Shown: piece by piece, positions 8,586 through 17,573 of the stretch
Layout: the number at the start of each line of letters is the position of its first letter
Numbering within the stretch: position 1 is the stretch's first letter
Notes under the pieces: model-generated
Database searches by the model: none
Told to the model about the DNA's origin: nothing
What the model saw: the letters and a program-made list of their open reading frames with translations, nothing else
Assembly (NCBI RefSeq): GCF_026013365.1
Contig: NZ_JAPDOE010000019.1
Location: forward strand, 1 to 64,000
Direction of reading: 5' to 3'
Length of the DNA stretch: 64,000 nt
Origin: Paenibacillus sp. LS1
Lineage (GTDB): Bacteria > Bacillota > Bacilli > Paenibacillales > Paenibacillaceae
Program-made: the position numbers and the translations under genes

Positions 8586-10898
8586 ATGGACTATAAAGAT
8601 GCTTCGCTTCCCATTCACGAACGGGTTCAGGATCTGATCGGACGAATGACAACGGCAGAGAAGATCGGACAACTCATTCAGCCGATGGGCTGGAAGACGT
8701 ATGACAAATTAGCTGATGGTACAGTAAAGGTGACAGAAGAGTTCAAAGCGGACATGGAACAGGGCGGTGTCGGTTCTCTGTACGGTGTGCTTCGAGCCGA
8801 TCCATGGACCGAAGTGACACTGGAAACGGGGCTGACCCCACGGCAGGGAGCTGTTGCCACGAATGTCATTCAGCAGTATGCCATGGAGAATTCCCGGCTG
8901 GGCATTCCCATTTTGTTCGGAGAAGAGTGTTCCCACGGGCATATGGCGATTGGGGCGACAGTATTTCCGGTACCGTTAACGGTGGGCAGCACATGGAATA
9001 TGGAGTTATACCGCAAAATGTGTGAAGCCATCGCTGTAGAGACCCGGAGTCAGGGGGGAGCGGCAACGTATTCCCCGGTGCTTGATGTCGTACGTGACCC
9101 GAGATGGGGACGGACAGAGGAATGTTTTGCCGAAGATCCATATTTAATCGGTGAATTTGCAGTAGAAGCGATGAAGGGAATCCAGGGTGATCGCCTAGAT
9201 TCCAACCGGACGATTGTCGCGACACTCAAGCATTTTGCGGCTTATGGCAGCTCGGAGGGTGGGCGGAATGCAGCACCTGTGCACATGGGATTACGTGAAT
9301 TGCATGAAATAGATCTGTTGCCGTTCAAAAAGGCAGTGGAAGCCGGGGCTTGCTCCGTCATGACCGCTTATAACGAGATTGATGGTGTGCCTTGTACGTC
9401 CAGTACGTATCTGTTGAATGACCTTCTGCGCGAGCAGTGGGGATTTGATGGATTCGTCATTACTGATTTTGGCGCCATTCAGATGCTGGTCCATGGACAT
9501 AACACCGCTGAGGACGGGGAGCAGGCCGTAGCACAGTCCCTTCGGGCAGGGGTAGACATGGAGATGTCCGGGTACATGTATCGCAAACATCTCGGTCAGG
9601 CGCTGGAGCAGGGATTGATCGAAGAGAAAGATCTGGACTTGGCTGTGTGGCGGGTGCTGGAGATGAAATTCAGACTCGGGTTATTCGAAGAGCCTTTCGT
9701 AGATCCTGACTTTGCCGAACAAGTCATCGGATCCGAGGATCATATTCAGCTGGCGAGGGAAGTTGCACAAGAGGGGATTGTTTTACTGAAAAATGAGGGA
9801 AATACTCTTCCGCTTGCCAAAACAGGTACAAAGCTGGCTGTCATTGGTCCAAACGCGAACCATATCTATAACCAGCTTGGGGACTATACCTCGCCACAGC
9901 CGAGAGAACAGATCGTCACCGTACTGGATGGCATTACGCGCAAGCTTGGCGCGGATTCGGGTCAGGTGCTGTACGCACCTGGTTGTCGGATAAAAGGTGA
10001 TTCCAGAGAGGGCTTTGCACAAGCGCTCGCCTGTGCGGAACAGGCTGATGTCATCGTGATGGTGATGGGCGGGTCCAGCGCCCGCGATTTTGGTGAAGGT
10101 ACCATAGACTTGCGGACAGGTGCTTCAGTGGTGACCGATGATCCATGGAACGACATGGAGTGTGGCGAGGGCATTGACCGGGCTTCCCTGAATCTCATGG
10201 GTGTTCAATTGGAGCTGGTGCAGGAAGTACATAAGCTGGGAAAACCCGTTATCGTAGTGTATATTAACGGCCGCCCCATTGCTGAACCTTGGATTGATGA
10301 GCATGTCCATGCCATTTTGGAAGCGTGGTACCCCGGACAGGAAGGGGGTAACGCGATTGCGGATATTCTGTTTGGCGATGTGAATCCATCGGGCCGCCTT
10401 ACCGTCTCCATTCCCAAGCATGTTGGGCAACTTCCGGTCTACTATTATGCCAAACGCACTCGTGGCAGACGGTATTTGGAGATGGATTTGGCGCCGCAGT
10501 ATCCGTTCGGATATGGACTGAGCTATACCAAATTCAAATACGAGAATGTAAGAGTAATACCAGACGTAATTGGGCCGGATGATGAAGCACAGGTGATGGT
10601 TGAAGTCACCAATACTGGAGCGGTATCGGGAAGCGAGGTTGTGCAGTTATACATCACGGATGTGTCGGCTTCGGTTACGCGGGCTGAAATGTCACTGAAA
10701 GGTTTTCGTAAAATCCATCTGGAACCAGGACAGACCCAGACCGTTACATTCCCTGTGCAAAAAGAACATCTCGCACTGATCGACTCCCGTCTCCAGTCTG
10801 TCGTAGAACCGGGTGAATTCAGGCTCATGGTTGGCCGCAATTCTATGGATTGGACCGCCTGCAGTCTGCACATCCAGAAGGTGGGGGTGGAGGTATGA
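8586..10898 (+). CDS. Glycoside hydrolase family 3 (beta-glucosidase/xylosidase type)
   Basis: A 770-residue cytoplasmic GH3 enzyme. Order: TIM-barrel domain (residues about 1-370, with KHFAAYGSSEGGRNAAPVH and GFDGFVITDFGAI, whose Asp is the expected nucleophile), an alpha/beta sandwich domain (about 390-620, EGIVLLKNEGNTLPLA and AWYPGQEGG), and a C-terminal fibronectin III-like domain (EVTNTGAVSGSEVVQLYITD). The GGRNAAPVH pattern is shared by beta-glucosidases, beta-xylosidases and some arabinofuranosidases, so substrate is open. ATG 8586 has AAGGAG nine bases upstream; GTG 8580 is in frame but too close. Its stop overlaps the start of the GH38 gene (ATGA), which indicates translational coupling. 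Confidence 0.9.
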   Translation: MDYKDASLPIHERVQDLIGRMTTAEKIGQLIQPMGWKTYDKLADGTVKVTEEFKADMEQGGVGSLYGVLRADPWTEVTLETGLTPRQGAVATNVIQQYAMENSRLGIPILFGEECSHGHMAIGATVFPVPLTVGSTWNMELYRKMCEAIAVETRSQGGAATYSPVLDVVRDPRWGRTEECFAEDPYLIGEFAVEAMKGIQGDRLDSNRTIVATLKHFAAYGSSEGGRNAAPVHMGLRELHEIDLLPFKKAVEAGACSVMTAYNEIDGVPCTSSTYLLNDLLREQWGFDGFVITDFGAIQMLVHGHNTAEDGEQAVAQSLRAGVDMEMSGYMYRKHLGQALEQGLIEEKDLDLAVWRVLEMKFRLGLFEEPFVDPDFAEQVIGSEDHIQLAREVAQEGIVLLKNEGNTLPLAKTGTKLAVIGPNANHIYNQLGDYTSPQPREQIVTVLDGITRKLGADSGQVLYAPGCRIKGDSREGFAQALACAEQADVIVMVMGGSSARDFGEGTIDLRTGASVVTDDPWNDMECGEGIDRASLNLMGVQLELVQEVHKLGKPVIVVYINGRPIAEPWIDEHVHAILEAWYPGQEGGNAIADILFGDVNPSGRLTVSIPKHVGQLPVYYYAKRTRGRRYLEMDLAPQYPFGYGLSYTKFKYENVRVIPDVIGPDDEAQVMVEVTNTGAVSGSEVVQLYITDVSASVTRAEMSLKGFRKIHLEPGQTQTVTFPVQKEHLALIDSRLQSVVEPGEFRLMVGRNSMDWTACSLHIQKVGVEV

Positions 10899-13800
10899 TT
10901 CGAATTCAGCGATTCATCGAAGATCTGAAGAAGCGGCAATGGCTGGATACGATCGAGCTTCCAGCGTGGGAGATGCAGAGGGCCAGATACATTCGGCCAG
11001 GGGAATACGATTATGAGCAGGGATATGAAAATGAAGATGAGCAGGCAGACAAGGCCATGCAAAGCTTGAATCCGCTGAACAGCGTACACGGCACGACGTA
11101 TTTTCTGAGTAATCGTGTGGAGATTCCGGCGGAATGGCAAGATCAAGCTGTTGGGCTAATCTTCGAGGCTGGAGGAGAAGGGCTGCTGAAGGTGAATGGC
11201 TTACCTTATCATGGACTGGACCGGAACCATGGGTTCGTACCCCTGCCGAGAAGTCGGGTAGGTGATACGCCGCAGTTGGAGATTGAACTTTACGATCCGA
11301 TTCCCGAGCCGCATGATCCACTCAACCGACAAGCTGTTATTCAGCCGCCTATTCAGGGCATTCGGGCAGCATTGGTTCATGTTAATCAGCCACTGCAGAG
11401 CCTAATGTACAGCGTTACGGTACTCGCCGAGTCGCTCCGGGCATATAACGAGAAGGAACCTAAGCGGATGGCACTTGTTCAAGCCATTCATCAGGTGATG
11501 GATGACATGTACAATGACCCGAACCGCTGGAGTGATGCAGTATGGATACAGAACTTCGAACATGCACTGGCACAGTCGGTACAACAGGAAGACCCGGAGG
11601 AGTATCGAAGTGGCTTCATGCATCTGGTTGGACAATCCCACATTGATATTGCCTGGCTATGGCCTGTACGTGAGACGGTTCGCAAGTCCAGTCGCACGTT
11701 TTCGACCATGTGCACCTTGATGGACACGTACCCGGATTTCGTGTATTCCCAGAGCCAGCCACAGTTATATGCCTTCGTGAAGGACCATTACCCGGAGTTG
11801 TATGAGCGAGTTAAAGCCCGTATTGCTGAAGGACGCTGGGAATTGGTCGGAGGCATGTGGGTCGAGCCGGATCTGAATATTCCGAGTGGCGAGTCGTTAG
11901 TTCGGCAGATTCTGTATGGACAGAACTTCTATCAGGAGGAGTTTGGCAAACGCTCCAACATCGAGTGGCTGCCGGATACCTTTGGCTACTGTGCTTCCTT
12001 ACCGCAGATGCTGAAGCTCGCGAATATTCCTTATTTTATGACCACGAAGCTGAATTGGAATGACACCAATGCGTTTCCGTATGACCTCTTCGAATGGGTA
12101 GGCATTGATGGTACTTCGGTGCTTGCGTATCTGAACCATGGGGTGAATGAACATACACGTCCCAAAGATGTGGATGAACACTGGCAATCATACAAACAGA
12201 AGGATGTGCACCCTGAGCAAATGTTGCTTTACGGACATGGCGATGGTGGTGGTGGCGTAACCAATGAGATGGTAGAGTTTGCGGAGCGATCCCACTTGAT
12301 GGTGGGGCAGCCAATCAGCAAATTCAGCACGGCAGGGGCTTTTTTTGAAGACATATCGTTAAATCATCCGACGTTGCCGAAATGGCACGGGGACCTGTAC
12401 CTGGAGCTACATCGCGGAACCTATACGACTCATGCAAGGAACAAACGCAGCAACCGAAAGGCAGAGGTACTGTATCGGGAAGCGGAGATCTGGGGGCAAT
12501 TTGCCGGAGCTTGCGCCGCACACACGAAGAATGATCTGGATGAAGGTTGGAAGTTGATCATGCTCAACCAATTCCATGACATTATTCCGGGAACGTCGAT
12601 TCCAGAAGTTTACGTAACGTCCACCGAGGAATACACGAAGGTATTTGCACTGGGTACATCTGCACTACGGGAAACGCTGGATACCCTTACGGAGAACATT
12701 GCAACAGATGAAGTCGATGGTCTTCCCTACATTATATTCAACAGCCTTGGCTGGAAACGTGGAGAAAATATCACCATTACAGGCGATGCCCACATCGCCG
12801 GGATGGCTGTATTCGATCGTCAAGGAAACCATCTGGCCTGTGATCTTGAACAAAAGGAAGACAAGTTTACGCTGCTCGTGCATGTTCCATCGATTCCTGC
12901 TTTTGGGTATACAACCATATGGCTGCGCGAGGCATCGGATGTTATCCTTCCATTAAGGGGAGAAGAATCTTTCCCTTCCACATGGGAAACCGAATTCTAC
13001 ACCCTTGAGTTCAATGACTTGGGAGAGATCACGAGGTGGTATGACAAAACGGTAGGACGCGATTGGCTGAAGCCCGGTGATCGGGCGAATGAGTGGCAGT
13101 TTTTCCACGACAAACCGACGTACTGGGATGCTTGGGATATCGATCCACGGTTTGAATCCCAGCGAGCTGGTGCGGTGCAGTTGATCTCCAGAGAGGTTGT
13201 ACAGCGCGGGACTACGCGAGATGTACTGCGTTTTGTCTGGAAGCTGAATCAATCGGAGATCAGCCAGGATATCATTTTGCATCGTCACCAGCGGCGTGTT
13301 GATTTCCATACAAAAGTGAAGTGGAATGAAAGTCATAAGCTGCTCAAGGTGGCCTTTCCAGTGGATCTGGTGGCAGCCAAAGCAGCCTATGAAATTCCGT
13401 TTGGAGCGTTGGAGCGTCCAACTCATAACAACACCAGTTGGGAGCAGGCGCAGTTCGAGGTCTGCGGGCATCGTTGGGCGGATATCTCGGAGGGAAACAG
13501 CGGTGTGAGTTTGCTGAATGATTGCAAGTACGGGTATGACATCAAGGATCGGACGATCCGCCTGTCCCTGCTTCGTGCCCCGAAATGGCCTGATGAACAT
13601 GCCGATCAGGGCGATCATGAATTCACGTATTCGATCCTGCCCCACCAGGGCGATTGGCGACAAGCCGCCGTCGTTCGCCGGGCGATGGAGCTTAATCATC
13701 CTGTGGAGGTTGTTGCAGCGAGTCAGTCTTCCGGTCACTTGCCAGCTGAACATGCTTGGGTTCAGTTCCACAGTGAGCATGTCATTCTGGATGCAATTAA

Positions 13801-14026
13801 GCCTGCGGAAGACGGCTCGGGAACGGTGCTGCGTTTCTACGAATCATCAGGAGGTCGGGAAACGGTGCAGGTTCAGTGGGCTGAGAAGGAAATCAAGGCA
13901 TCCATCATTAATCTGTTAGAGGATGAGATCCATCCGTTGGTTTGTCCGAACGGAGCATTCGAACTGACATTCAAACCGTATGAGATTAAGTCGGTGAAAC
14001 TTGTTCCAGTGAATCCAAATACGTAA
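10895..14026 (+). CDS. Alpha-mannosidase, GH38 family
   Basis: A 1043-residue zinc-dependent retaining alpha-mannosidase. Visible active-site elements, numbered from ATG 10895: GQSHIDIAWLWP with His249 and Asp251 as zinc ligands; WLPDTFGYCASLPQML with Asp361 as expected nucleophile; FHDIIPGTSI with His561 as another zinc ligand. The N-terminal about 230 residues form the usual beta-rich extension, and the C-terminal half is the beta-sandwich region. No signal peptide, so it should trim mannose from imported glycans. It overlaps the GH3 stop codon by three bases (GH3 ends 10898) and is followed 17 bp later by an isomerase-like gene. Length is normal for bacterial GH38. Confidence 0.92.
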   Translation: MIRIQRFIEDLKKRQWLDTIELPAWEMQRARYIRPGEYDYEQGYENEDEQADKAMQSLNPLNSVHGTTYFLSNRVEIPAEWQDQAVGLIFEAGGEGLLKVNGLPYHGLDRNHGFVPLPRSRVGDTPQLEIELYDPIPEPHDPLNRQAVIQPPIQGIRAALVHVNQPLQSLMYSVTVLAESLRAYNEKEPKRMALVQAIHQVMDDMYNDPNRWSDAVWIQNFEHALAQSVQQEDPEEYRSGFMHLVGQSHIDIAWLWPVRETVRKSSRTFSTMCTLMDTYPDFVYSQSQPQLYAFVKDHYPELYERVKARIAEGRWELVGGMWVEPDLNIPSGESLVRQILYGQNFYQEEFGKRSNIEWLPDTFGYCASLPQMLKLANIPYFMTTKLNWNDTNAFPYDLFEWVGIDGTSVLAYLNHGVNEHTRPKDVDEHWQSYKQKDVHPEQMLLYGHGDGGGGVTNEMVEFAERSHLMVGQPISKFSTAGAFFEDISLNHPTLPKWHGDLYLELHRGTYTTHARNKRSNRKAEVLYREAEIWGQFAGACAAHTKNDLDEGWKLIMLNQFHDIIPGTSIPEVYVTSTEEYTKVFALGTSALRETLDTLTENIATDEVDGLPYIIFNSLGWKRGENITITGDAHIAGMAVFDRQGNHLACDLEQKEDKFTLLVHVPSIPAFGYTTIWLREASDVILPLRGEESFPSTWETEFYTLEFNDLGEITRWYDKTVGRDWLKPGDRANEWQFFHDKPTYWDAWDIDPRFESQRAGAVQLISREVVQRGTTRDVLRFVWKLNQSEISQDIILHRHQRRVDFHTKVKWNESHKLLKVAFPVDLVAAKAAYEIPFGALERPTHNNTSWEQAQFEVCGHRWADISEGNSGVSLLNDCKYGYDIKDRTIRLSLLRAPKWPDEHADQGDHEFTYSILPHQGDWRQAAVVRRAMELNHPVEVVAASQSSGHLPAEHAWVQFHSEHVILDAIKPAEDGSGTVLRFYESSGGRETVQVQWAEKEIKASIINLLEDEIHPLVCPNGAFELTFKPYEIKSVKLVPVNPNT

Positions 14027-14043
14027 TCTTCAGGAGGTATGAC

Positions 14044-14919
14044 ATGAAATTAACGAATAAGATTGGTGTCATCGTGGATAGCTTTGGCGTAGGTGTACGG
14101 GAAGGGTTGAACAAGGCCAAAGACGTAGGTGCAGAAGGTGTGCAGATCTATGCCGTCAAGGGAGAGATGGCCCCTGAAAATTTGTCGCCTGCGGCGCGCA
14201 AGGAGCTAAAGAGTTACATTGATTCTCTAGGTCTCGAAATTTCAGCATTGGTTGGCGATTTGGGCGGACATGGGTTTCAGGTCAAGGAAGATAATCCGTG
14301 GAAAGTGGAGAAGTCGAAGCGAATCGTGGATCTGGCTCTCGATCTGGGCACCAACATCGTCACCACACATATCGGTATTGTTCCACACGACCCTTCATCG
14401 GAAGTTTATGCAACGCTGCATGCTGCTTGTGAGGAACTGGGCCAATACGCCAAAAGTGTTGGCGCATACTTTGCCATTGAGACAGGACCGGAAACGGCTG
14501 CTGATTTGAAAAGATTCCTGGATACACTGTCGACCAACGGAGTATCGGTGAATTTTGACCCGGCGAATATGGTGATGGTGACTGGAGATGATCCGGCGCA
14601 GGGCGTTCGTCTGCTTAAGGATTACATCGTACATACCCATGTGAAGGATGGTGTGCGGCTGAAGGAAGTTGACCCACGAGACGTATACGGAGCGGTCGGT
14701 TATGCCCCTATGGATCACGAAAAGATTGCCGAGATGGTCTCTTCCGGAACATTCTTCCGCGAGGTTCCTCTGGGCGAAGGTGGCGTTGATTTTGACGGAT
14801 ACTTTGCAGCGCTTCAGGAGATTGGTTACACCGGTTATCTGACGATTGAACGCGAGGTTGGTCATCAGCCGGAGGAGGATATTCGCAAGGCGGTTCGATT
14901 TATCCAACAATATCGATAG
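14044..14919 (+). CDS. Sugar phosphate isomerase/epimerase, TIM barrel (first copy)
   Basis: A 291-residue protein of the xylose-isomerase-like TIM-barrel superfamily (IolE/IolI/hexulose epimerase relatives). Conserved metal and substrate positions are visible in FAIETGPE, VNFDPANMV, IVHTHVKDG and a late GYLTIEREVG block. The AGGAGG at 14033-14038 sets the ATG. It probably interconverts a sugar or sugar acid released by the upstream hydrolases. Family members differ widely in substrate, so no exact reaction can be given. It is 12 bp from a second, divergent member of the same superfamily. Confidence 0.82.
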   Translation: MKLTNKIGVIVDSFGVGVREGLNKAKDVGAEGVQIYAVKGEMAPENLSPAARKELKSYIDSLGLEISALVGDLGGHGFQVKEDNPWKVEKSKRIVDLALDLGTNIVTTHIGIVPHDPSSEVYATLHAACEELGQYAKSVGAYFAIETGPETAADLKRFLDTLSTNGVSVNFDPANMVMVTGDDPAQGVRLLKDYIVHTHVKDGVRLKEVDPRDVYGAVGYAPMDHEKIAEMVSSGTFFREVPLGEGGVDFDGYFAALQEIGYTGYLTIEREVGHQPEEDIRKAVRFIQQYR

Positions 14920-14931
14920 GGAGCTGATAAG

Positions 14932-15804
14932 ATGAAAGTGGGCCTGAGCACGTATAGCTTGTTGAACGATTTGAATTCGGGTGAGATGACGGTGCTGGAT
15001 GTAATCGACTGGATTGCGGCGAACGGCGGCGAGCATATGGAGATGGTGCCTTACGGTTATACCGTGGAGGATAATCACGACCTGGCGGATGCAATTCGGG
15101 AACGGGCAGCGTCTGTGGGTATTGAACTGTCCAACTACTCGATGCCAGCGAATTTCGTGCAGGAGACGGAAGAGGCGTTTGCAGAAGAGATGGCTCGGGT
15201 CAAAAGGCATGTGGATGTCGTATACCGGATGGGTGTAAAACATCTGCGTCATGACGTCACGGCGTTTACCCTGCCGAAGGAGAAGATGACCATCACCTGG
15301 TTCGAGCAAAATCTGCCGCTGATGGTGCGGGGAAGCCAGATCATTGCGGACTATGCTGCGCAGTTTGGTATCACTACAACCATTGAAAATCACGGCTTCA
15401 GCGTGCAGGCCAGTGACCGGGTGCAGCGTGTGCTGCATGCTGTGGATCGTCCGAACTTCAAAACAACACTCGATATTGGCAATTTCATGTGCGTGGATGA
15501 GAATCCGATCATCGGCGTCATGAAAAATCTGCCGTACGCTTCCCTGGTCCACTTCAAAGATTTCTACTTCCGTCCTTATGATGAGCATCCGGGTGAGGGT
15601 GAATGGTTCACGACAGCCTACGGTAACTTCCTGCGAGGGGCCATCGTTGGACAAGGGGACATTCCAATTCGTAAAATTGTAAAGCTAATCAAAGACTCCG
15701 GCTATGATGGCAACATTACGGTGGAGTTCGAAGGCATGGAGGAATGTAAATCCGCATCCAAAATTGCTATGGACAACCTGCGCCGCTTCTGGAAAGAGGC
15801 GTAA
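14932..15804 (+). CDS. Sugar phosphate isomerase/epimerase, TIM barrel (second copy)
   Basis: A 290-residue xylose-isomerase-like TIM-barrel protein beginning MKVGLSTYSLLNDL. Metal-site candidates are in TTIENHGF, TTLDIGNFM, LVHFKDFYF and NITVEFEGME. It is clearly related in fold but not in close sequence to the gene upstream, so the two may act on successive intermediates. It is the last gene of the GH3-GH38-isomerase operon and is followed directly by a strong terminator. Substrate unknown. Confidence 0.8.
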   Translation: MKVGLSTYSLLNDLNSGEMTVLDVIDWIAANGGEHMEMVPYGYTVEDNHDLADAIRERAASVGIELSNYSMPANFVQETEEAFAEEMARVKRHVDVVYRMGVKHLRHDVTAFTLPKEKMTITWFEQNLPLMVRGSQIIADYAAQFGITTTIENHGFSVQASDRVQRVLHAVDRPNFKTTLDIGNFMCVDENPIIGVMKNLPYASLVHFKDFYFRPYDEHPGEGEWFTTAYGNFLRGAIVGQGDIPIRKIVKLIKDSGYDGNITVEFEGMEECKSASKIAMDNLRRFWKEA

Positions 15805-15825
15805 GAACACTATAGAGATGTAATC

Positions 15826-15855
15826 AAGAGCCACGTTCAAAAGTGGCTCTTTTTG
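15826..15855 (+). terminator. Terminator of the glycan operon
   Basis: AGAGCCAC and GTGGCTCT form a perfect 8-bp stem with an 8-base loop, followed by TTTTT. Confidence 0.9.
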
Positions 15856-15929
15856 TCATACTGCAGCAAGTGATTAAGCCTATCAGAATATGGTTCTGCG
15901 CAAGGATTAAGTTACGAGCATCACAAGTG

Positions 15930-15938
15930 TGGTATAAT
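15930..15938 (+). promoter_or_regulatory. Extended -10 promoter for HTH gene
   Basis: TGGTATAAT is a perfect extended -10 element 53 bp upstream of the small HTH gene. No good -35 is seen, which is normal for extended -10 promoters. Confidence 0.5.
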
Positions 15939-15991
15939 GAATATATTCAGCCTGATAATAACTGGCTATGGATAGGAGAGGTCGCTGATCT

Positions 15992-16219
15992 ATGCAGGTA
16001 TTCGAGGACTGGAATCAGAAAGTAAAGAAGACGTTTAATGCTACGAACCCCGAGGTAGTATTGACGGTATCGGAAGCTGGAAGTTTGCTCGGCTTGACCA
16101 AAGACCAGATGAAACTGTACGTGGACAAGAACAAACTAACGAAGGTCCCGATCATGAGAAGTGTTCACCGATACCTCTTATTGAAAAGTGAAATAGATAA
16201 CATCGTTCAAGCTCGATAA
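15992..16219 (+). CDS. Small excisionase-like helix-turn-helix protein
   Basis: A 75-residue protein. The central part VLTVSEAGSLLGLTKDQMKLYV followed by a short basic wing (PIMRSVHRYLLLKSEID) matches the winged-helix pattern of excisionase/MerR-type small DNA-binding proteins. It probably binds DNA. The target is unknown. There is no integrase nearby, so a role in phage excision is unlikely. GAGAGG at about 15975 serves as ribosome site. The gene lies alone between the glycan operon and a membrane-protein gene. Confidence 0.6.
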   Translation: MQVFEDWNQKVKKTFNATNPEVVLTVSEAGSLLGLTKDQMKLYVDKNKLTKVPIMRSVHRYLLLKSEIDNIVQAR

Positions 16220-16298
16220 CTTCATAGGATTGAACACAACCATTTTACCGACAGGATTCGGGAGAGTGGTCTTTTTTTTATCGGAAAGGGGACAGAAC

Positions 16299-16859
16299 GT
16301 GCTGAATAAAGTGTCAAATTGGTTCTATCAACGGGTCAATTGGAAATGGGTTGTAGCTGCGGTTGTTGTATTTTCCTGTTTCATTGCATTTATTCTGCCC
16401 TGGCAGGCGGCAAAGTCGGAGGAGGCCACAGGTGGCGGACAGTCCCCGGACTCCTCTTTTTTGTACACAGCGAATGATCTTTATCAGATGGCTGAGCAGT
16501 ATGGTGAAGCAGGGCGGAGCGCCTATATTCAGGCACGATTCACATTTGACCTCATATGGCCCTTGGCCTATCTATTTCTATTAGTTGTTCTGTTATCCGT
16601 ACTCTATCGCGTGCTTCCGGTAAAGAGTCGCTGGCGCTGGGTGAATCTGGTTCCGGTCTTAGGTTGGGCTATGGATATGCTTGAAAATATAGGTGCATCC
16701 CTGATTATGTATCGCTATCCTGAACGTACGCCTGTGCTTGCTGAACTCACTCCGATATTTACCTTGTTGAAATGGTGTCTGATCTATGCCAGTTTTGCAG
16801 CACTGGTTCCGGGTGTTCTGATCACGGTTCTCTACTATATGCGCAAGCGCAAGCAGTAG
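16299..16859 (+). CDS. Hypothetical membrane protein, four spans
   Basis: A 186-residue integral membrane protein that I do not recognise. Hydrophobic segments: WVVAAVVVFSCFIAFILPW, LIWPLAYLFLLVVLLSVLY, the WVNLVPVLGWAMDMLENIG region, and CLIYASFAALVPGVLITVLYY. The loop after the first span is Ser/Gly/Glu-rich and probably outside. GTG 16299 fits AAAGGGG at 16285-16291. The frame is open back to TTG 16230, but that part lacks a ribosome site. The function is unknown. A 166-bp gap separates it from the VOC gene, which has its own promoter. Confidence 0.65.
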   Translation: MLNKVSNWFYQRVNWKWVVAAVVVFSCFIAFILPWQAAKSEEATGGGQSPDSSFLYTANDLYQMAEQYGEAGRSAYIQARFTFDLIWPLAYLFLLVVLLSVLYRVLPVKSRWRWVNLVPVLGWAMDMLENIGASLIMYRYPERTPVLAELTPIFTLLKWCLIYASFAALVPGVLITVLYYMRKRKQ

Positions 16860-16939
16860 TGGAGAGAGGGATGGATTCAGAATATGTTGGTAACCCTAAT
16901 CATGTAAAGGTCCACAGAGATAAGTGCCGAAATATACGC

Positions 16940-16969
16940 TTGTCAAAGGACAACCTGTTCATATATACT
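16940..16969 (+). promoter_or_regulatory. Sigma-A promoter for VOC-protein gene
   Basis: TTGTCA (16940-16945) and TATACT (16964-16969) are separated by 18 bp, 57 bp before the gene start. A second TATAAT occurs at about 16995. Confidence 0.45.
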
Positions 16970-17025
16970 CATGTCGCAAGTGACGTGAATCGTATAATTA
17001 CAAGAGCCAAGGAGATGAAGAACGC

Positions 17026-17454
17026 ATGTCGATCAGCTTGAATGTGTATCTTATAACAGACGGTAATGGACGGGAAGCGGTAGATTTTTATCAAAAGGCA
17101 TTTGGAGCGGAAGTGCTCGCACTTCAAACGTTTGGCGAAGGTCCATCCGACCCTAATCATCCGATCCCGCCTGAAGCGAAAGACCGTATAATGCATGCTT
17201 CTTTGCAGATTGGCAGCTCGGTATTGATGTTGTCCGACACATTTCCAGGCATGCCGTACACTGTAGGTAATCATGTTAGTATTACTGTGAACACGGATAC
17301 TGTGGATGAAGCCAAAGCAATTTTCACCCAACTGGAAGATGGCGGCGTAGTGGAAATGGCGATACAAGAGACGTTCTGGAGTCCAGCCTACGGCACGGTT
17401 GTCGACAAATTCGGTGTACATTTTCAGGTTAATGCTACGCCGGGACAAGCTTAA
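17026..17454 (+). CDS. VOC-fold protein, PhnB/YjdN-like
   Basis: A 142-residue protein of the vicinal oxygen chelate superfamily, with the PhnB-like layout: LNVYLITDGNGREAVDFYQKAFGAEVL at the start, IMHASLQIGSSVLMLSD in the middle and GTVVDKFGVHFQVN at the end. The two beta-alpha-beta repeats would dimerise to form a metal or ligand pocket. PhnB-like proteins have no settled reaction, so function stays open. AAGGAG lies at 17011-17016, ten bases before the start. Monocistronic, closed by a strong terminator. Confidence 0.82.
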   Translation: MSISLNVYLITDGNGREAVDFYQKAFGAEVLALQTFGEGPSDPNHPIPPEAKDRIMHASLQIGSSVLMLSDTFPGMPYTVGNHVSITVNTDTVDEAKAIFTQLEDGGVVEMAIQETFWSPAYGTVVDKFGVHFQVNATPGQA

Positions 17455-17488
17455 GAGCGTACTCTTCGCTAATATAGCCTACAAATGG

Positions 17489-17533
17489 CAAAAACCTCCG
17501 CGATCTGCTTTGAGCAGTTGTGGAGGTTTTTTT
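17489..17533. terminator. Bidirectional terminator
   Basis: AAAACCTCC pairs with GGAGGTTTT and an inner CTGCT/AGCAG stem, with T runs at both ends. It serves the VOC gene on the plus strand and the hypothetical gene on the minus strand. Confidence 0.9.
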
Positions 17534-17573
17534 GTGCTAATTTTTGTAGTGATTCGTGATTAATCTTCCTTGA

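Noticed and set aside
14395..15654. 419-codon minus-strand reading frame
   Set aside because: It is antisense to the two isomerase genes, which show clear family motifs. The composition is that of a shadow frame.
15992..16219. Excisionase-like protein as a sign of a prophage or integrative element
   Set aside because: No integrase, attachment-site repeat, phage gene or tRNA is nearby.
16772..17041. 89-codon plus-strand frame bridging the membrane-protein gene and the VOC gene
   Set aside because: It overlaps the end of a real gene in another frame and the VOC promoter; no domain is visible.
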